From: Aquimarina longa SW024
Lineage (GTDB): Bacteria; Bacteroidota; Bacteroidia; Flavobacteriales; Flavobacteriaceae
DNA length: 64,000 nucleotides
Reading direction: 5' to 3'
Assembly (NCBI RefSeq): GCF_001401755.1
Contig: NZ_KQ474101.1
Coordinates: 201,039-265,038 of the forward strand
The notes beneath the pieces are model-generated. The model made no database searches. It had not been told where the DNA came from and worked only from the letters and a program-made list of their open reading frames with translations. Position 1 is the first letter of the stretch; each line of letters begins with the position of its first letter. Positions 7,301 through 16,258 of the stretch are shown here, in pieces. Made by a program: the position numbers and the translations under genes.

Positions 7301-8248
7301 TTAAAGATGTACTTTTTCTGCGATATGATATCGTTCTTTATCTCGTTTGCTTATTAACATAATTTCTCCCAAGAATCCTGCTAAAAAAAACTGCGTTCCT
7401 AGAATCATAGAAGTCAATGCAATATAAAATTCTGGACGTTGCGCAATTAATCTTCCTTTTGTTTCTATAAAAAGTTTATCTATTCCTAGATATAATGAAA
7501 AACAAAAACCTATTATAAAAAGTGATGTGCCGATAAGACCAAAAAAATGCATGGGTCTTTTTCCAAATCTAGACATGAACCAGATAGTAATTAAGTCTAG
7601 AAAACCATTAATAAATCGACTCATACCAAATTTGGTTTTGCCATATTTTCTAGCTTGGTGTACTACTACTTTTTCTCCAATCTTATTAAAACCAGCATTT
7701 TTAGCGAGTACAGGAATATATCGATGCATCTCTCCATGAACATCTATGTTTTTTACAACATCATTTTTATAGGCTTTTAGCCCACAATTAAAATCATGCA
7801 ATTTTACTCCAGATGTTTTTCTTGCAGCTGCATTAAATAATTTTGAAGGTAAATTTTTTGCTATAACAGAGTCATATCGTTTCTTTTTCCATCCAGAAAC
7901 TAGGTCAAATCCTTCTTTGGTAATACGGTTGTATAGCTCCGGAATTTCTTCGGGACTATCTTGTAAATCAGCATCCATAGTTATAACTACTTCGGCTTTG
8001 GCAACTTTAAAACCAGCATGTAGTGCTTGAGATTTTCCGAAATTTTTTAAAAAACGAATACCTTTTACGTGCTCGTCTTTTTTGGATAATTGTAATATAG
8101 TATTCCAAGAATGATCTGTACTGCCATCGTCAATAAAGATAATTTCATAGGAAAAAGAATTGGATTGCATAACTTTTGCAATCCAATTGTATAATTCATT
8201 AAGGGATTCTTGTTCATTAAGCAATGGTATGACTATAGATATATTCAT
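7301..8248 (-). CDS. Family 2 glycosyltransferase, polyprenyl-phosphate type (GtrB/DPM1-like)
   Basis: A 315-residue membrane-anchored GT-A glycosyltransferase. The nucleotide-binding start VIPLLNEQESL is at residues 6-16, the DDGS motif near 40, and the metal-binding DADLQDSP near 92. The region GLKAYKNDV and the following amphipathic helix are typical of enzymes acting on polyprenyl phosphate. Two transmembrane helices lie at about 235-257 and 275-300. Such enzymes move a sugar from a nucleotide donor to undecaprenyl phosphate at the inner face of the membrane for later transfer to a glycan or lipid. It is coupled to the upstream DUF4199 gene by a 3-nt gap. Confidence 0.9.
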   Translation of the reverse strand: MNISIVIPLLNEQESLNELYNWIAKVMQSNSFSYEIIFIDDGSTDHSWNTILQLSKKDEHVKGIRFLKNFGKSQALHAGFKVAKAEVVITMDADLQDSPEEIPELYNRITKEGFDLVSGWKKKRYDSVIAKNLPSKLFNAAARKTSGVKLHDFNCGLKAYKNDVVKNIDVHGEMHRYIPVLAKNAGFNKIGEKVVVHQARKYGKTKFGMSRFINGFLDLITIWFMSRFGKRPMHFFGLIGTSLFIIGFCFSLYLGIDKLFIETKGRLIAQRPEFYIALTSMILGTQFFLAGFLGEIMLISKRDKERYHIAEKVHL

Positions 8249-8251
8249 AAA

Positions 8252-8779
8252 TTAATATAAATCTTGTTTCTTTTGCATAATTAGACCACTAATAAGAGAA
8301 ATAATAAATCCAAAGAATAAACTAGCGATTATCGAGAGTGCAATACTAACAAATGGAGAGCTCAACTTTTCTGCGATAGACATACTTTGATCAATTTGTT
8401 CTTGAGAAAAATCAGGATATGTTTCGATCATTTTTTCTCTTTGTACTTCAAGAACTTGTTGTGTGTAATCAGGTTCAATTACTGTTGTTACTGTAAGAGA
8501 CCAGATAGCACCAATGATACCACCAATAAGAGCAATCCCTAGCCCAATTTTTATAGCTTCTGATAGCGTTAGATATCCATTATTAGATGTCTTGTATGAT
8601 TTTATTCCATAGGTTATAATACCAATAATAACCAAAAAACCAACAAGATTATATACCCAGTGAGGATCTGTATATGTATTTGTTACATACATTATTACTC
8701 CAAGTAAAACTGAAATTATACCTAATAATACTCCGTTATTTATAATTGTTTTTTTCGAAGAAACTTTTGCATTTTTCAT
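8252..8779 (-). CDS. DUF4199-family membrane protein
   Basis: A 175-residue protein with four predicted membrane helices (about 15-33, 43-60, 77-98 and 147-170) and a soluble, acidic loop between helices 3 and 4 (about 103-145) containing YPDFSQEQIDQ. The layout and the GYLTLSEAIKIGLGI segment match the DUF4199 family, widespread in Bacteroidota and of unknown role. It is the first gene of a two-gene unit with the glycosyltransferase, 3 nt apart, which is the common arrangement in flavobacteria and suggests a shared job in envelope glycan or lipid modification. The function is not known. Confidence 0.87.
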   Translation of the reverse strand: MKNAKVSSKKTIINNGVLLGIISVLLGVIMYVTNTYTDPHWVYNLVGFLVIIGIITYGIKSYKTSNNGYLTLSEAIKIGLGIALIGGIIGAIWSLTVTTVIEPDYTQQVLEVQREKMIETYPDFSQEQIDQSMSIAEKLSSPFVSIALSIIASLFFGFIISLISGLIMQKKQDLY

Positions 8780-8895
8780 GTATATCGCTATTTTGGTTGT
8801 TTATAAACCATAAGTACACAAAGATAGTAAATTGTTACAGGAAGGATTGAAAAAAAGAAATTTTAAACAAAATCAATAAAAATATAATATTATTA

Positions 8896-8925
8896 TTGGT
8901 ATTTTAAAGATAATGATTAAATTTG
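8896..8925 (+). promoter_or_regulatory. Consensus housekeeping promoter of the L31 gene
   Basis: TTG at 8896-8898, exactly 19 nt of spacer, TAAATTTG at 8918-8925. This is a textbook match to the Bacteroidota sigma-A promoter. The predicted start near 8931 leaves a short leader before ATG 8954. Confidence 0.82.
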
Positions 8926-8953
8926 CACCTCGAAAAAAGAAAAGAATAATACA

Positions 8954-9205
8954 ATGAGAAAAGATATTCACCCAGAAAATTACAGATTAGTAGCCTTTAA
9001 AGATATGTCTAACGATGAAGTTTTTCTAACTAAATCTACAGCAAATACTAAAGAAACTCTAGAAGTTGATGGTGTAGAGTATCCGTTAGTGAAATTAGAA
9101 ATTTCAAGAACTTCTCATCCTTTCTATACAGGTAAATCAAAACTTATTGATACAGCAGGTCGTATTGACAAGTTCAAAAATAAATATGCTAAATTCAAGA
9201 AATAG
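8954..9205 (+). CDS. rpmE2: 50S ribosomal protein L31, type B
   Basis: An 83-residue L31 of the zinc-free B type: the sequence opens [17 protein letters not shown] and has no cysteine, whereas the A type carries a zinc-binding Cys set. The block [24 protein letters not shown] is the L31 family signature near residues 50-73. It binds the central protuberance of the large subunit. It is single-gene, between its own strong promoter and a strong terminator. Type B as the visible copy is usual in flavobacteria. Confidence 0.97.
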   Translation: MRKDIHPENYRLVAFKDMSNDEVFLTKSTANTKETLEVDGVEYPLVKLEISRTSHPFYTGKSKLIDTAGRIDKFKNKYAKFKK

Positions 9206-9222
9206 TTTAGTAGTACATATAC

Positions 9223-9256
9223 AAAAAGCCTTTCTGTACAGAAAGGCTTTTTTTTT
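9223..9256 (+). terminator. Intrinsic terminator after the L31 gene
   Basis: GCCTTTCTG and CAGAAAGGC form a stem with an A-run before and a run of more than eight T after. It is directly followed by a second inverted repeat at 9253-9277 (TTTTGTCAA, seven A, TTGACAAAA), which could add a second stop or be an operator for the next gene. Confidence 0.88.
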
Positions 9257-9388
9257 GTCAAAAAAAAATTGACAAAATTTTATTGAGCAAATAAATTCGG
9301 CAAACAACAGTATTATTACCATTAACGTAGTTATTTTTGCAACGATTTAATCTTAGAATAATTATTAATTTTTTTTTGAAATAAAACC

Positions 9389-10570
9389 ATGAATTATATT
9401 CTTTTTGATGGAGCTTCGCGTAATGCGTTATTACCGTTTACATATACTAGACCAGTAGCAGAAATTCGGGTCGGGATATTAACTATTCGTGAGAAATGGG
9501 AAAGACATCTGGGGTATTCTACATCTACAGTAACAGAGGATTATTTGAGTGAAAAATTTCCAATGGTAGAATTGGAAAAAAATGTAATGATAAATGCTTC
9601 TTGCTTACCATCGGAAGAACTAGTTGAAATAATTAAAACTTTAAAATCAGACCAAGCTATTTTTCATAATGATGAACCTATTGCGTTTTATGTTAATGAA
9701 GGGAAAGAAGTAGATTTTGAAAATTATGAGATTATTAGATGTGATTTTGATGTTTTAAAGATACAGTATACTTGGGATATTTTTGCAAAAAATGATCAAG
9801 CAATCAAAGATGATTTTAAGTTGGTTACAGAAGGTAGAGAAAGCCAGATTATTCCTGAAAGTAATAATGTAATTGCATCAGAAAATATTTTTATAGAAGA
9901 AGGTGTAGAATTAGAATTTACAACTCTTAATGCTAGTAAAGGACCTATCTATATAGGTAAAAATGCTAAGATTCTGGAAGGCAGTTTAATTAGAGGTCCA
10001 TTTTCTCTAGGAGATTACTCTGTGGTAAAGATGGGGGCAAAAATTTATGGAGCAACTACAGTTGGACCTTATTCTAAGATAGGGGGAGAAGTGAATAACT
10101 CTGTCTTATTTGGGTATTCTAATAAGGGGCATGAGGGATATCTGGGAAATAGTGTATTAGGAGAGTGGTGCAATATTGGAGCTGATACCAATGTTTCTAA
10201 TCTTAAAAATAATTATGCAGAGGTTCGTTTGTGGAGTTATGAAACAGAAGGTTTTGCAAAAACAGGATTACAGTTTTGTGGATTGATGATGGGAGATCAT
10301 TCTAAATGTGGCATTAATACTATGTTTAATACAGGAACCGTAATTGGTGTGAATTCCAATATTTTTGGATCAGGATTCCCTCGTAATTTTATTCCTAGTT
10401 ATAGTTGGGGAGGAAGTTCTGGATTTACTACATACTTGACTAAAAAAGCGTTTGAAGTAGCTAAGGTGGTAATGTCAAGAAGAGATATTGAGTTTACTGA
10501 GGAGGATGAAAAGATATTAAACCATATTTTTGAAGAAACTGCTCAATGGAGAAAGAGTTATGATTCATAA
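9389..10570 (+). CDS. GlmU-family protein (alternative bacterial GlmU type)
   Basis: A 393-residue protein of the Bacteroidota family annotated as putative UDP-GlcNAc diphosphorylase/glucosamine-1-phosphate N-acetyltransferase. The N-terminal part (1 to about 160) is a divergent nucleotidyltransferase-like domain starting NYILFDGASRNALLPFTYTRP, which lacks the classical GlmU LAAGxGTRM start. The C-terminal part (about 165-350) is a left-handed beta-helix with hexapeptide repeats (for example APIYIGKNAKILEGSLI-like turns and GEWCNIGADTNVSNLK). The predicted role is UDP-GlcNAc synthesis for peptidoglycan and LPS. Transcribed alone, ending at a bidirectional terminator. Confidence 0.85.
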   Translation: MNYILFDGASRNALLPFTYTRPVAEIRVGILTIREKWERHLGYSTSTVTEDYLSEKFPMVELEKNVMINASCLPSEELVEIIKTLKSDQAIFHNDEPIAFYVNEGKEVDFENYEIIRCDFDVLKIQYTWDIFAKNDQAIKDDFKLVTEGRESQIIPESNNVIASENIFIEEGVELEFTTLNASKGPIYIGKNAKILEGSLIRGPFSLGDYSVVKMGAKIYGATTVGPYSKIGGEVNNSVLFGYSNKGHEGYLGNSVLGEWCNIGADTNVSNLKNNYAEVRLWSYETEGFAKTGLQFCGLMMGDHSKCGINTMFNTGTVIGVNSNIFGSGFPRNFIPSYSWGGSSGFTTYLTKKAFEVAKVVMSRRDIEFTEEDEKILNHIFEETAQWRKSYDS

Positions 10571-10589
10571 TTTAGATACATAATATGAT

Positions 10590-10621
10590 AAAAAAAACGA
10601 CTCAAAAGAGTCGTTTTTTTA
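10590..10621. terminator. Bidirectional terminator between converging genes
   Basis: ACGACTC, AAAA loop, GAGTCGT, flanked by seven A on the left and seven T on the right, so it can stop the GlmU-like transcript on + and the lipoprotein transcript on -. Confidence 0.88.
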
Positions 10622-10638
10622 TTTGGAGTTAAATTCTG

Positions 10639-11733
10639 TTATTTTGAGAAAAAAAAGTTGACTATTTCAGGGATTTCATCTATAGTATAATCTTCTATTA
10701 TAGAGAATTTAGAATTTGATATTGTTGCTACACCGTTAAAAACAAGTTCTCCATTTAGGTTAGTTCTCTCAGTGACGTCTCCATTCCTTCTGTCATGTAT
10801 GCTTTTAAATTCTACCATAGTAAGTATTTTTTCTTCTTCATCATATGCCCAATTCCCTTTAGAGGTATATTTTGATTTATGTGAATCAGTGAATACGATA
10901 TCACAATTAGCTTGAGTAGTATAGTTGTTTACTTGTCTAAAAGTATCTTCTCGAGTGTATTCATATGTTCCATCTGCGTTAGCTGTAATTGAGAAGGAGT
11001 TAATAGTATTACAATTATCGTTATTAATAGTGATGGTTTCTTGATTACTACATTTTATAGTACGTTTTCTGTTTTCACAATTTTCTTTCTCTATATAGGT
11101 AGTTGTTAGGCTGTTTTCGATCTGTTTTTGATAATTCCATGTCCCAACAAAGGTTGTGTTACCTCCCCAGTCTTCTACTTCTACGCAGATTTGGGTGGGC
11201 TTACTAATATTTCCTTGATCGTCATAGATACATATTGTGTAGCAAAATTTTCCAGCAGTTATTTTGGAACCGAAATTTATTATAATAGTATACTCATTTT
11301 TATCTTCTTCTGTTGTTTTGTTTGCAAAATTATTAGAAGAAAAGTTATTGTGAGTATTTGGAATATCAAAATATTCTGATGCAGGATCTCCTTTTTTAGA
11401 TGTAATTTGGACATATGCTCCTTTGTAATTTGAAGGTATATCGAGTGGAATTTGAAAACCACTATTCATAAAAGCTGATTGATTGCTGTAGTCTAACTTA
11501 AAAGGAAGTGTTCCTTTAGGAGAAGGTGCTGTTGATGAGATTTTTTTTGAGCCATTAATTATAATGTTTTTGGATACCGTATTGATGTCTAGTAAGACTT
11601 CTTCCTTTGGGTTAGAATCGATATTATTTGATTCTTTTAGACTGGTATCATCGTCATTGTTGCAGCCTGCTAGGAGAAGTGTTAGAATAATTGGTGAGAG
11701 TAGTTTTGTTTTTTTTATAAAATTGATGTTCAT
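10639..11733 (-). CDS. Surface lipoprotein with lipocalin-like C-terminal domain, paralogue A
   Basis: A 364-residue lipoprotein: signal peptide with lipobox LLLAGC, Cys near residue 24, then NNDDD. The Asp run right after the Cys resembles the Bacteroidota lipoprotein export signal, so surface exposure is likely. The middle (about 90-195) looks like a beta-sandwich ending KPTQICVEVEDWGGNT. The C-terminal part starts FVGTWNYQKQI and contains DGTYEYT and GNWAYDEEEKILTMVE, the pattern of lipocalin-like calycin domains. It is paralogous to the next gene upstream along the whole length. The function is unknown. Six or more Cys in the mature protein may form disulfides. Confidence 0.8.
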   Translation of the reverse strand: MNINFIKKTKLLSPIILTLLLAGCNNDDDTSLKESNNIDSNPKEEVLLDINTVSKNIIINGSKKISSTAPSPKGTLPFKLDYSNQSAFMNSGFQIPLDIPSNYKGAYVQITSKKGDPASEYFDIPNTHNNFSSNNFANKTTEEDKNEYTIIINFGSKITAGKFCYTICIYDDQGNISKPTQICVEVEDWGGNTTFVGTWNYQKQIENSLTTTYIEKENCENRKRTIKCSNQETITINNDNCNTINSFSITANADGTYEYTREDTFRQVNNYTTQANCDIVFTDSHKSKYTSKGNWAYDEEEKILTMVEFKSIHDRRNGDVTERTNLNGELVFNGVATISNSKFSIIEDYTIDEIPEIVNFFFSK

Positions 11734-11819
11734 TGATATATTAATTGATTAATTATATATCGTAAATGTAACTGAATTTATAGGGTATAAATTACTAAAT
11801 TATGTTAATTAAGATATAT

Positions 11820-11851
11820 AAAAAAAACGACTCACTTCGAGTCGTTTTTTT
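11820..11851. terminator. Terminator between the two lipoprotein genes
   Basis: ACGACTC (11827-11833), loop ACTTC, GAGTCGT (11839-11845) with flanking A- and T-runs. Its stem is the same as in the terminator at 10590-10621, so the terminator was probably duplicated with the gene. It separates the two paralogues into independent units. Confidence 0.82.
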
Positions 11852-11874
11852 ATACATTTTTCGTTTTATTCTTT

Positions 11875-12978
11875 TTATTTAGAAAAGAAATATTGGTATG
11901 TTTCTACTTCATTGTCATTACCATCATTATAGCTTTCTGTTAATGTAAAATCTGAATTTGTTAATGTTATTTTTCCATCAAATACAAGCTCTCCATCTTC
12001 ATTCGTTCCTTCACTGATATCTCCATTACCATTATCGTCTTTATATTCAAACTCTACTAGAGTTAATTTCTTTTCTTCTTCATCATATGCCCAATATCCT
12101 TTAGAGTAATATGAATCATTTTTTACAGCAGTAAAAGTAGGGGTACAGGTAGAACGAGTTTTTTCATAATCAATTCTAGTATTTGTTCCATTTGATGTGT
12201 ATTCATATGTTCCATCAGCATTAAATGTGATTGGTAATGTATTAGTAATGTAACAGTAATCTTTATTGATAGTAAGAGTACTTTCGTTATTACAATTTAT
12301 GGTGTATTCATAATCGTCACAATTTTCTTCTCCTGCGTTTATAGTGGTTGTATTATCTTTTATTTGTTTTTTGTAATTCCAAGTTCCGATAAAATTTGTA
12401 TTTCCTCCCCATGCTTCTACTTCTACACAGACCTGAATTGGTTGACTAATATTTCCATCTTCATCATAGATACAAATAGCGTAACAGAATTTACCAGGAG
12501 CTATTTTTGCTCCAAAATTTACTTCAATTCTATAATCATTTTCATCTTCTTCTGTTTTAGCACTCTTATTTAGAAGAGTTTTTGAAGAAGAAGAGCTATA
12601 GAAATTACTAGGGATGTCAAAATATTCACTTGCAGGACTTCCGTCTTTAGATAAGACTTGTAGGTATGCTCCTTTATAATTTTGAGGAGCATTAAATTCT
12701 ATGTCAAATCCACTATTCAGAAAAGCAGATTGATCAGTTTTGTCTAAGTTGAAAGCAAGAGTTCCTGTTGGAGTAGGTGCTGCAGCTTCAATTTTTTTTG
12801 CTCCTCTAATTTTGATGTCTTTAGATACTTTGTTAGCATCTAATTCAGTCTCTTCTTGTGGATCAGGGAGAGCTGAACTTAGGTCTTTATTAGTATTAGT
12901 ATTGGAATCATCATCACTGCTACATCCTACGAATGTAAGTGCTAGTAAAATAGATAAAAATGCTGTAATTTTTTTCAT
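11875..12978 (-). CDS. Surface lipoprotein with lipocalin-like C-terminal domain, paralogue B
   Basis: A 367-residue paralogue of the protein at 10639-11733. Signal peptide with lipobox TFVGC, then SSDDDS, which matches the S-(D/E)3 lipoprotein export signal described in Flavobacterium, so it is probably on the outer face of the outer membrane. Shared blocks include ASEYFDIP near 115, GKFCY.ICIYD..GNIS near 165, FIGTWNYKKQI near 200, ADGTYEYT near 260 and AYDEEEKKLTLVEFE near 310. The tail is rich in Asp, Asn and Glu, consistent with an acidic surface protein of a marine organism. No enzyme motif is visible. It has its own terminator downstream and 127 nt of spacer upstream. Confidence 0.8.
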   Translation of the reverse strand: MKKITAFLSILLALTFVGCSSDDDSNTNTNKDLSSALPDPQEETELDANKVSKDIKIRGAKKIEAAAPTPTGTLAFNLDKTDQSAFLNSGFDIEFNAPQNYKGAYLQVLSKDGSPASEYFDIPSNFYSSSSSKTLLNKSAKTEEDENDYRIEVNFGAKIAPGKFCYAICIYDEDGNISQPIQVCVEVEAWGGNTNFIGTWNYKKQIKDNTTTINAGEENCDDYEYTINCNNESTLTINKDYCYITNTLPITFNADGTYEYTSNGTNTRIDYEKTRSTCTPTFTAVKNDSYYSKGYWAYDEEEKKLTLVEFEYKDDNGNGDISEGTNEDGELVFDGKITLTNSDFTLTESYNDGNDNEVETYQYFFSK

Positions 12979-13105
12979 AAGATTTGAGGTAATTTATTTA
13001 TTTATTGATAACGTGTTTTAAAATGATTGCGAATATATAAAAAAATAATGAATAGCTAGATTAAAGGGTTAAAAGTGAATGTTTAACAAACTAGAACTGA
13101 TTGTT

Positions 13106-14737
13106 CTAGTTATTTTTTTCTTTCCATACTCGCTTTAAGACTAAAAAGTTTTGTGGATTATTGGTGAGACCTTTTACATTTTTTTGGGTAAATCGAACTA
13201 CTTGATCATAGTATAGGGGAACAATAGGAGCATGAGCTATAATTATGGAATCCATTTTTATATAATGTTGCTCTCTTAATTTAATGTCTGTTATTAAAAA
13301 ACTTTCTTCGTATAATTTGTCAAAGGTTTCATTCTTAAAATGAGTGTAATTTGGTCCATTGGGAGTAAAGTTTTTGCTGTAATATGGAGAGAGAAAATTT
13401 TCTGCATCAGGGTAATCGGCAATCCAACTAGCACGGAAAAGCTCTAATTTTCCAGCCCATTTTTTTTGGCGTATTGTAGAAGAAGGCATTACATCTACAA
13501 TGATATTCAATCCAATTTTTTCAAGTTCTCGTTGTATGAATTCGCAAATAGTTTGGTAGTTAGCGTCTGTTGCAATTCGTATTGTAGGGGTATTATCTTT
13601 TGTTTGTTTTTTGTACGTATCTATGAGCTGACGGGCTTTCTCTGGATTGTACTTGTATCCAGGGGTGTTGTTGTATCCAGGAATCCCTTTTGGGATAAAG
13701 CCGTGTATAGCGGGGGTGCCAATACCATTTTTTAAATACGTGATCATCTTCTTCCTGTCAAACCCATAATTAATTGCTTTTCGTAATAATTTTGATTGAA
13801 TTTCTTTTTTATCTGTATCTAGATAAAAACCAAGATATTCTGAGTTTAAGTAGGCGCCTTTACTGATATGTACTCGATCCTTGTATTTATCTCGTAATTT
13901 TCCACTAGGAGTTAATAATTCATCTTTATATGAGGCATCTAGACTGTTTAGTAGATCGATTTTACCTTGCGCAAATTGTAAAAATTCACTTTGTTTATCG
14001 GGTAAAAAAGTAACGGCAACAGCTTCAAGATATGGAAGTTGTCTTCCTTTATTGTCTTTTTCAAAATAGATTTCATTTTTGCGTAGTACAAGTTTTATGT
14101 TTTCTTCCCACATTTTGAATTTAAAAGGTCCTGTGCCAATAGGGTTGGCTCTAAATTGATTTCCATAAAATGTTACAATTTCTTTTGGAACAACAGAACA
14201 ATATCTCATACTCATTAATCCTAGAAATGCAGGAAAAGGTTTTTTTAGTTTAATTTCAAATATTGTATCATTAATAGCTTTATAATTTTCTACATTTTTT
14301 AATACCCAACCTCCAGGAGAAGATACTTTAGGATTTGTAAGCCTGCTAAAACTGTACTCAAAATCATGGGCAGTAACTAGTCGAGTACTGTCTTTAGTTC
14401 TAAATTCTTTATGCTTGTGAAATTTTACATCATTTCTAAGAATAAAAATATATTTTAGAGCATCATCAGAGATTTTCCACTTTTTTGCTATATCAGGTTT
14501 TATATGTAGGGAGTCATCTAATTGTACTAGGCTGTTAAATAGCTGGTTTGTAGACCATATATTGGGGACGTCTCTAGCGAAAGCAGGATCCAATGAGCTA
14601 ACATTCTCGTATTGATTATAGCGAAACACTAAATGATCTTTGTTTTGATTAAAAGAGTTTTTACATGATGTTAATGCTATTATAGTGTAAGCTATTGTTA
14701 TATAGTTAATTGAGATGGATCTTCTAGTGAATTTCAA
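13106..14737 (-). CDS. Peptide/nickel-type ABC substrate-binding lipoprotein
   Basis: A 543-residue family 5 extracellular solute-binding protein (DppA/OppA-like). Signal peptide with lipobox ALTSC (Cys near 25) anchors it to a membrane. Domain signatures: LDPAFARDVPNIWSTNQLFNSLVQLD near 53, HDFEYSFSRLTNP near 125, GTGPFKF near 198, and RKAINYGFDRKKMITYLKNG near 315. The start is TTG at 14737; no ATG lies nearby in frame. No permease or ATPase genes are adjacent, so it either works with a transporter elsewhere or has a sensing or other orphan role. It is divergent from mtaB with about 130 nt between the start codons. Confidence 0.9.
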   Translation of the reverse strand: MKFTRRSISINYITIAYTIIALTSCKNSFNQNKDHLVFRYNQYENVSSLDPAFARDVPNIWSTNQLFNSLVQLDDSLHIKPDIAKKWKISDDALKYIFILRNDVKFHKHKEFRTKDSTRLVTAHDFEYSFSRLTNPKVSSPGGWVLKNVENYKAINDTIFEIKLKKPFPAFLGLMSMRYCSVVPKEIVTFYGNQFRANPIGTGPFKFKMWEENIKLVLRKNEIYFEKDNKGRQLPYLEAVAVTFLPDKQSEFLQFAQGKIDLLNSLDASYKDELLTPSGKLRDKYKDRVHISKGAYLNSEYLGFYLDTDKKEIQSKLLRKAINYGFDRKKMITYLKNGIGTPAIHGFIPKGIPGYNNTPGYKYNPEKARQLIDTYKKQTKDNTPTIRIATDANYQTICEFIQRELEKIGLNIIVDVMPSSTIRQKKWAGKLELFRASWIADYPDAENFLSPYYSKNFTPNGPNYTHFKNETFDKLYEESFLITDIKLREQHYIKMDSIIIAHAPIVPLYYDQVVRFTQKNVKGLTNNPQNFLVLKRVWKEKNN

Positions 14738-14761
14738 TTTTAGTAAATGGATTATTGTTGG

Positions 14762-14769
14762 TATATTTG
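14762..14769 (+). promoter_or_regulatory. -7 promoter element of mtaB
   Basis: TATATTTG, followed by GC, matches TAnnTTTG. The -33 region is only TTTTA, so it is a partial match. Predicted start near 14775, leaving a leader of about 95 nt before the ATG at 14870. Confidence 0.55.
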
Positions 14770-14869
14770 CACCCTAAAAATTTATTCTATGAGAGTTTAA
14801 TATAATATTAACGTTATAGGGGTAAATATAAAGAGATTTCTGCCTTTGTGGAAACGACACTTATGTTTT

Positions 14870-16180
14870 ATGAGAAAAAAAGTAGCTTTTTATACATTAG
14901 GATGTAAATTAAATTTTTCAGAAACATCTACTATTGCTAGGAATTTTGTGGATGAAGGTTTTGATCGTGTAGATTTTTCTGATAATGCAGATATTTATGT
15001 GATTAATACATGTTCTGTTACAGAAAATGCAGATAAACGATTTAAAACTATAGTAAAGCAAGCTCAAAAGATAAATCCAGATGCTTTTGTTGCTGCTGTA
15101 GGGTGTTATGCTCAGTTAAAACCAGAAGAATTAGCTTCGGTTGATGGAGTGGATTTGGTTTTAGGAGCTACAGAAAAATTTAAAATAACAGATTATATAA
15201 CAGATCTTTCTAAAAATGAATTTGGAGAAGTACATTCTTGTGAAATAGAAGAAGCAGATTTTTATGTAGGAAGTTATTCTATAGGAGATCGTACTCGAGC
15301 ATTTTTAAAAGTACAAGATGGTTGTGATTATAAATGTACATATTGTACAATTCCTTTGGCAAGAGGTATTTCTAGGAGTGATACTTTAGAAAATGTATTA
15401 AAAAATGCAAAAGAAATCTCTGAGAAAGGAATTAAAGAGATTGTTCTTACTGGTGTTAATATTGGAGATTACGGAAAAGGAGAGTTTGGTAATAAGAAAC
15501 ATGAACATACTTTTTTAGAACTTGTAAAGGCATTAGATCAGATTGAAGGTATAGAACGATTACGGATTTCATCGATAGAGCCAAATTTACTTAAAAACGA
15601 AACAATAGATTTTGTATCTAATTCCAGAACTTTTGTTCCACATTTTCATATCCCTTTGCAATCTGGTAATGATGAAGTATTGAAGTTAATGCGTCGTAGG
15701 TATCTTAGTGACCTTTATATTGATAGAGTGCATAAGATTAAAAAAACAATGCCGCATGCATGCATAGGTGTTGATGTTATTGTTGGTTTCCCCGGAGAAA
15801 CAGATGATCATTTCTTGGATACATACAATTTTTTATCTCAATTAGATATATCTTACCTTCATGTATTTACATATTCAGAAAGAGATAATACGGTTGCAGC
15901 TAATTTAGACGGGGTTGTTTCTTCAGAAGTACGAAAGAAAAGAAGTAAAATGCTAAGAGGATTGTCTGCTAAGAAGAGAAGAGCTTTTTATGAAAGTCAG
16001 CTAGGTACAGAAAGAACTGTTTTATTTGAGTCAGAAAATAAGGAAGGGTATATACATGGTTTTACTGAAAATTATGTAAAAGTAAAAATGCCATGGAATC
16101 CGTCTTATGTCAATACATTACATGCTATAAAGTTAATTGCAATAGATGAAGATGGAGTGGTAAGATTTGATTTTGTTTAA
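14870..16180 (+). CDS. mtaB: tRNA t6A37 methylthiotransferase MtaB
   Basis: A 436-residue radical-SAM enzyme that adds a methylthio group to N6-threonylcarbamoyladenosine at position 37 of tRNAs. The N-terminal domain starts VAFYTLGCKLNFSE with the first Fe-S cysteines (CKLN, NTCSVTENAD, GCYAQ). The radical-SAM motif CDYKCTYC is near residue 152, and a TRAM domain closes the protein (about 375-436). An in-frame TTG 24 nt upstream would add eight residues, but ATG 14870 starts exactly at the family's usual MRKKVAFYTLGC beginning and is preferred. MtaB is distinguished from MiaB and RimO by the CKLN-type first motif. Confidence 0.93.
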   Translation: MRKKVAFYTLGCKLNFSETSTIARNFVDEGFDRVDFSDNADIYVINTCSVTENADKRFKTIVKQAQKINPDAFVAAVGCYAQLKPEELASVDGVDLVLGATEKFKITDYITDLSKNEFGEVHSCEIEEADFYVGSYSIGDRTRAFLKVQDGCDYKCTYCTIPLARGISRSDTLENVLKNAKEISEKGIKEIVLTGVNIGDYGKGEFGNKKHEHTFLELVKALDQIEGIERLRISSIEPNLLKNETIDFVSNSRTFVPHFHIPLQSGNDEVLKLMRRRYLSDLYIDRVHKIKKTMPHACIGVDVIVGFPGETDDHFLDTYNFLSQLDISYLHVFTYSERDNTVAANLDGVVSSEVRKKRSKMLRGLSAKKRRAFYESQLGTERTVLFESENKEGYIHGFTENYVKVKMPWNPSYVNTLHAIKLIAIDEDGVVRFDFV

Positions 16181-16210
16181 TATTTTTGGAGCTAAGTGAT
16201 TTTAAAAACC

Positions 16211-16238
16211 AAAAAATCTGCACTAAGGCAGATTTTTT
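16211..16238. terminator. Bidirectional terminator between mtaB and the GNAT gene
   Basis: AAAAAATCTGC (16211-16221), loop ACTAAG, GCAGATTTTTT (16228-16238). The A- and T-runs are part of the stem, so it works on both strands between converging genes. Confidence 0.87.
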
Positions 16239-16258
16239 AGTTTTTATAAAGCTACATA

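Noticed and set aside
14846..14869. TTG start giving a longer MtaB
   Set aside because: Adds eight residues absent from the family start; ATG 14870 fits the conserved beginning better.
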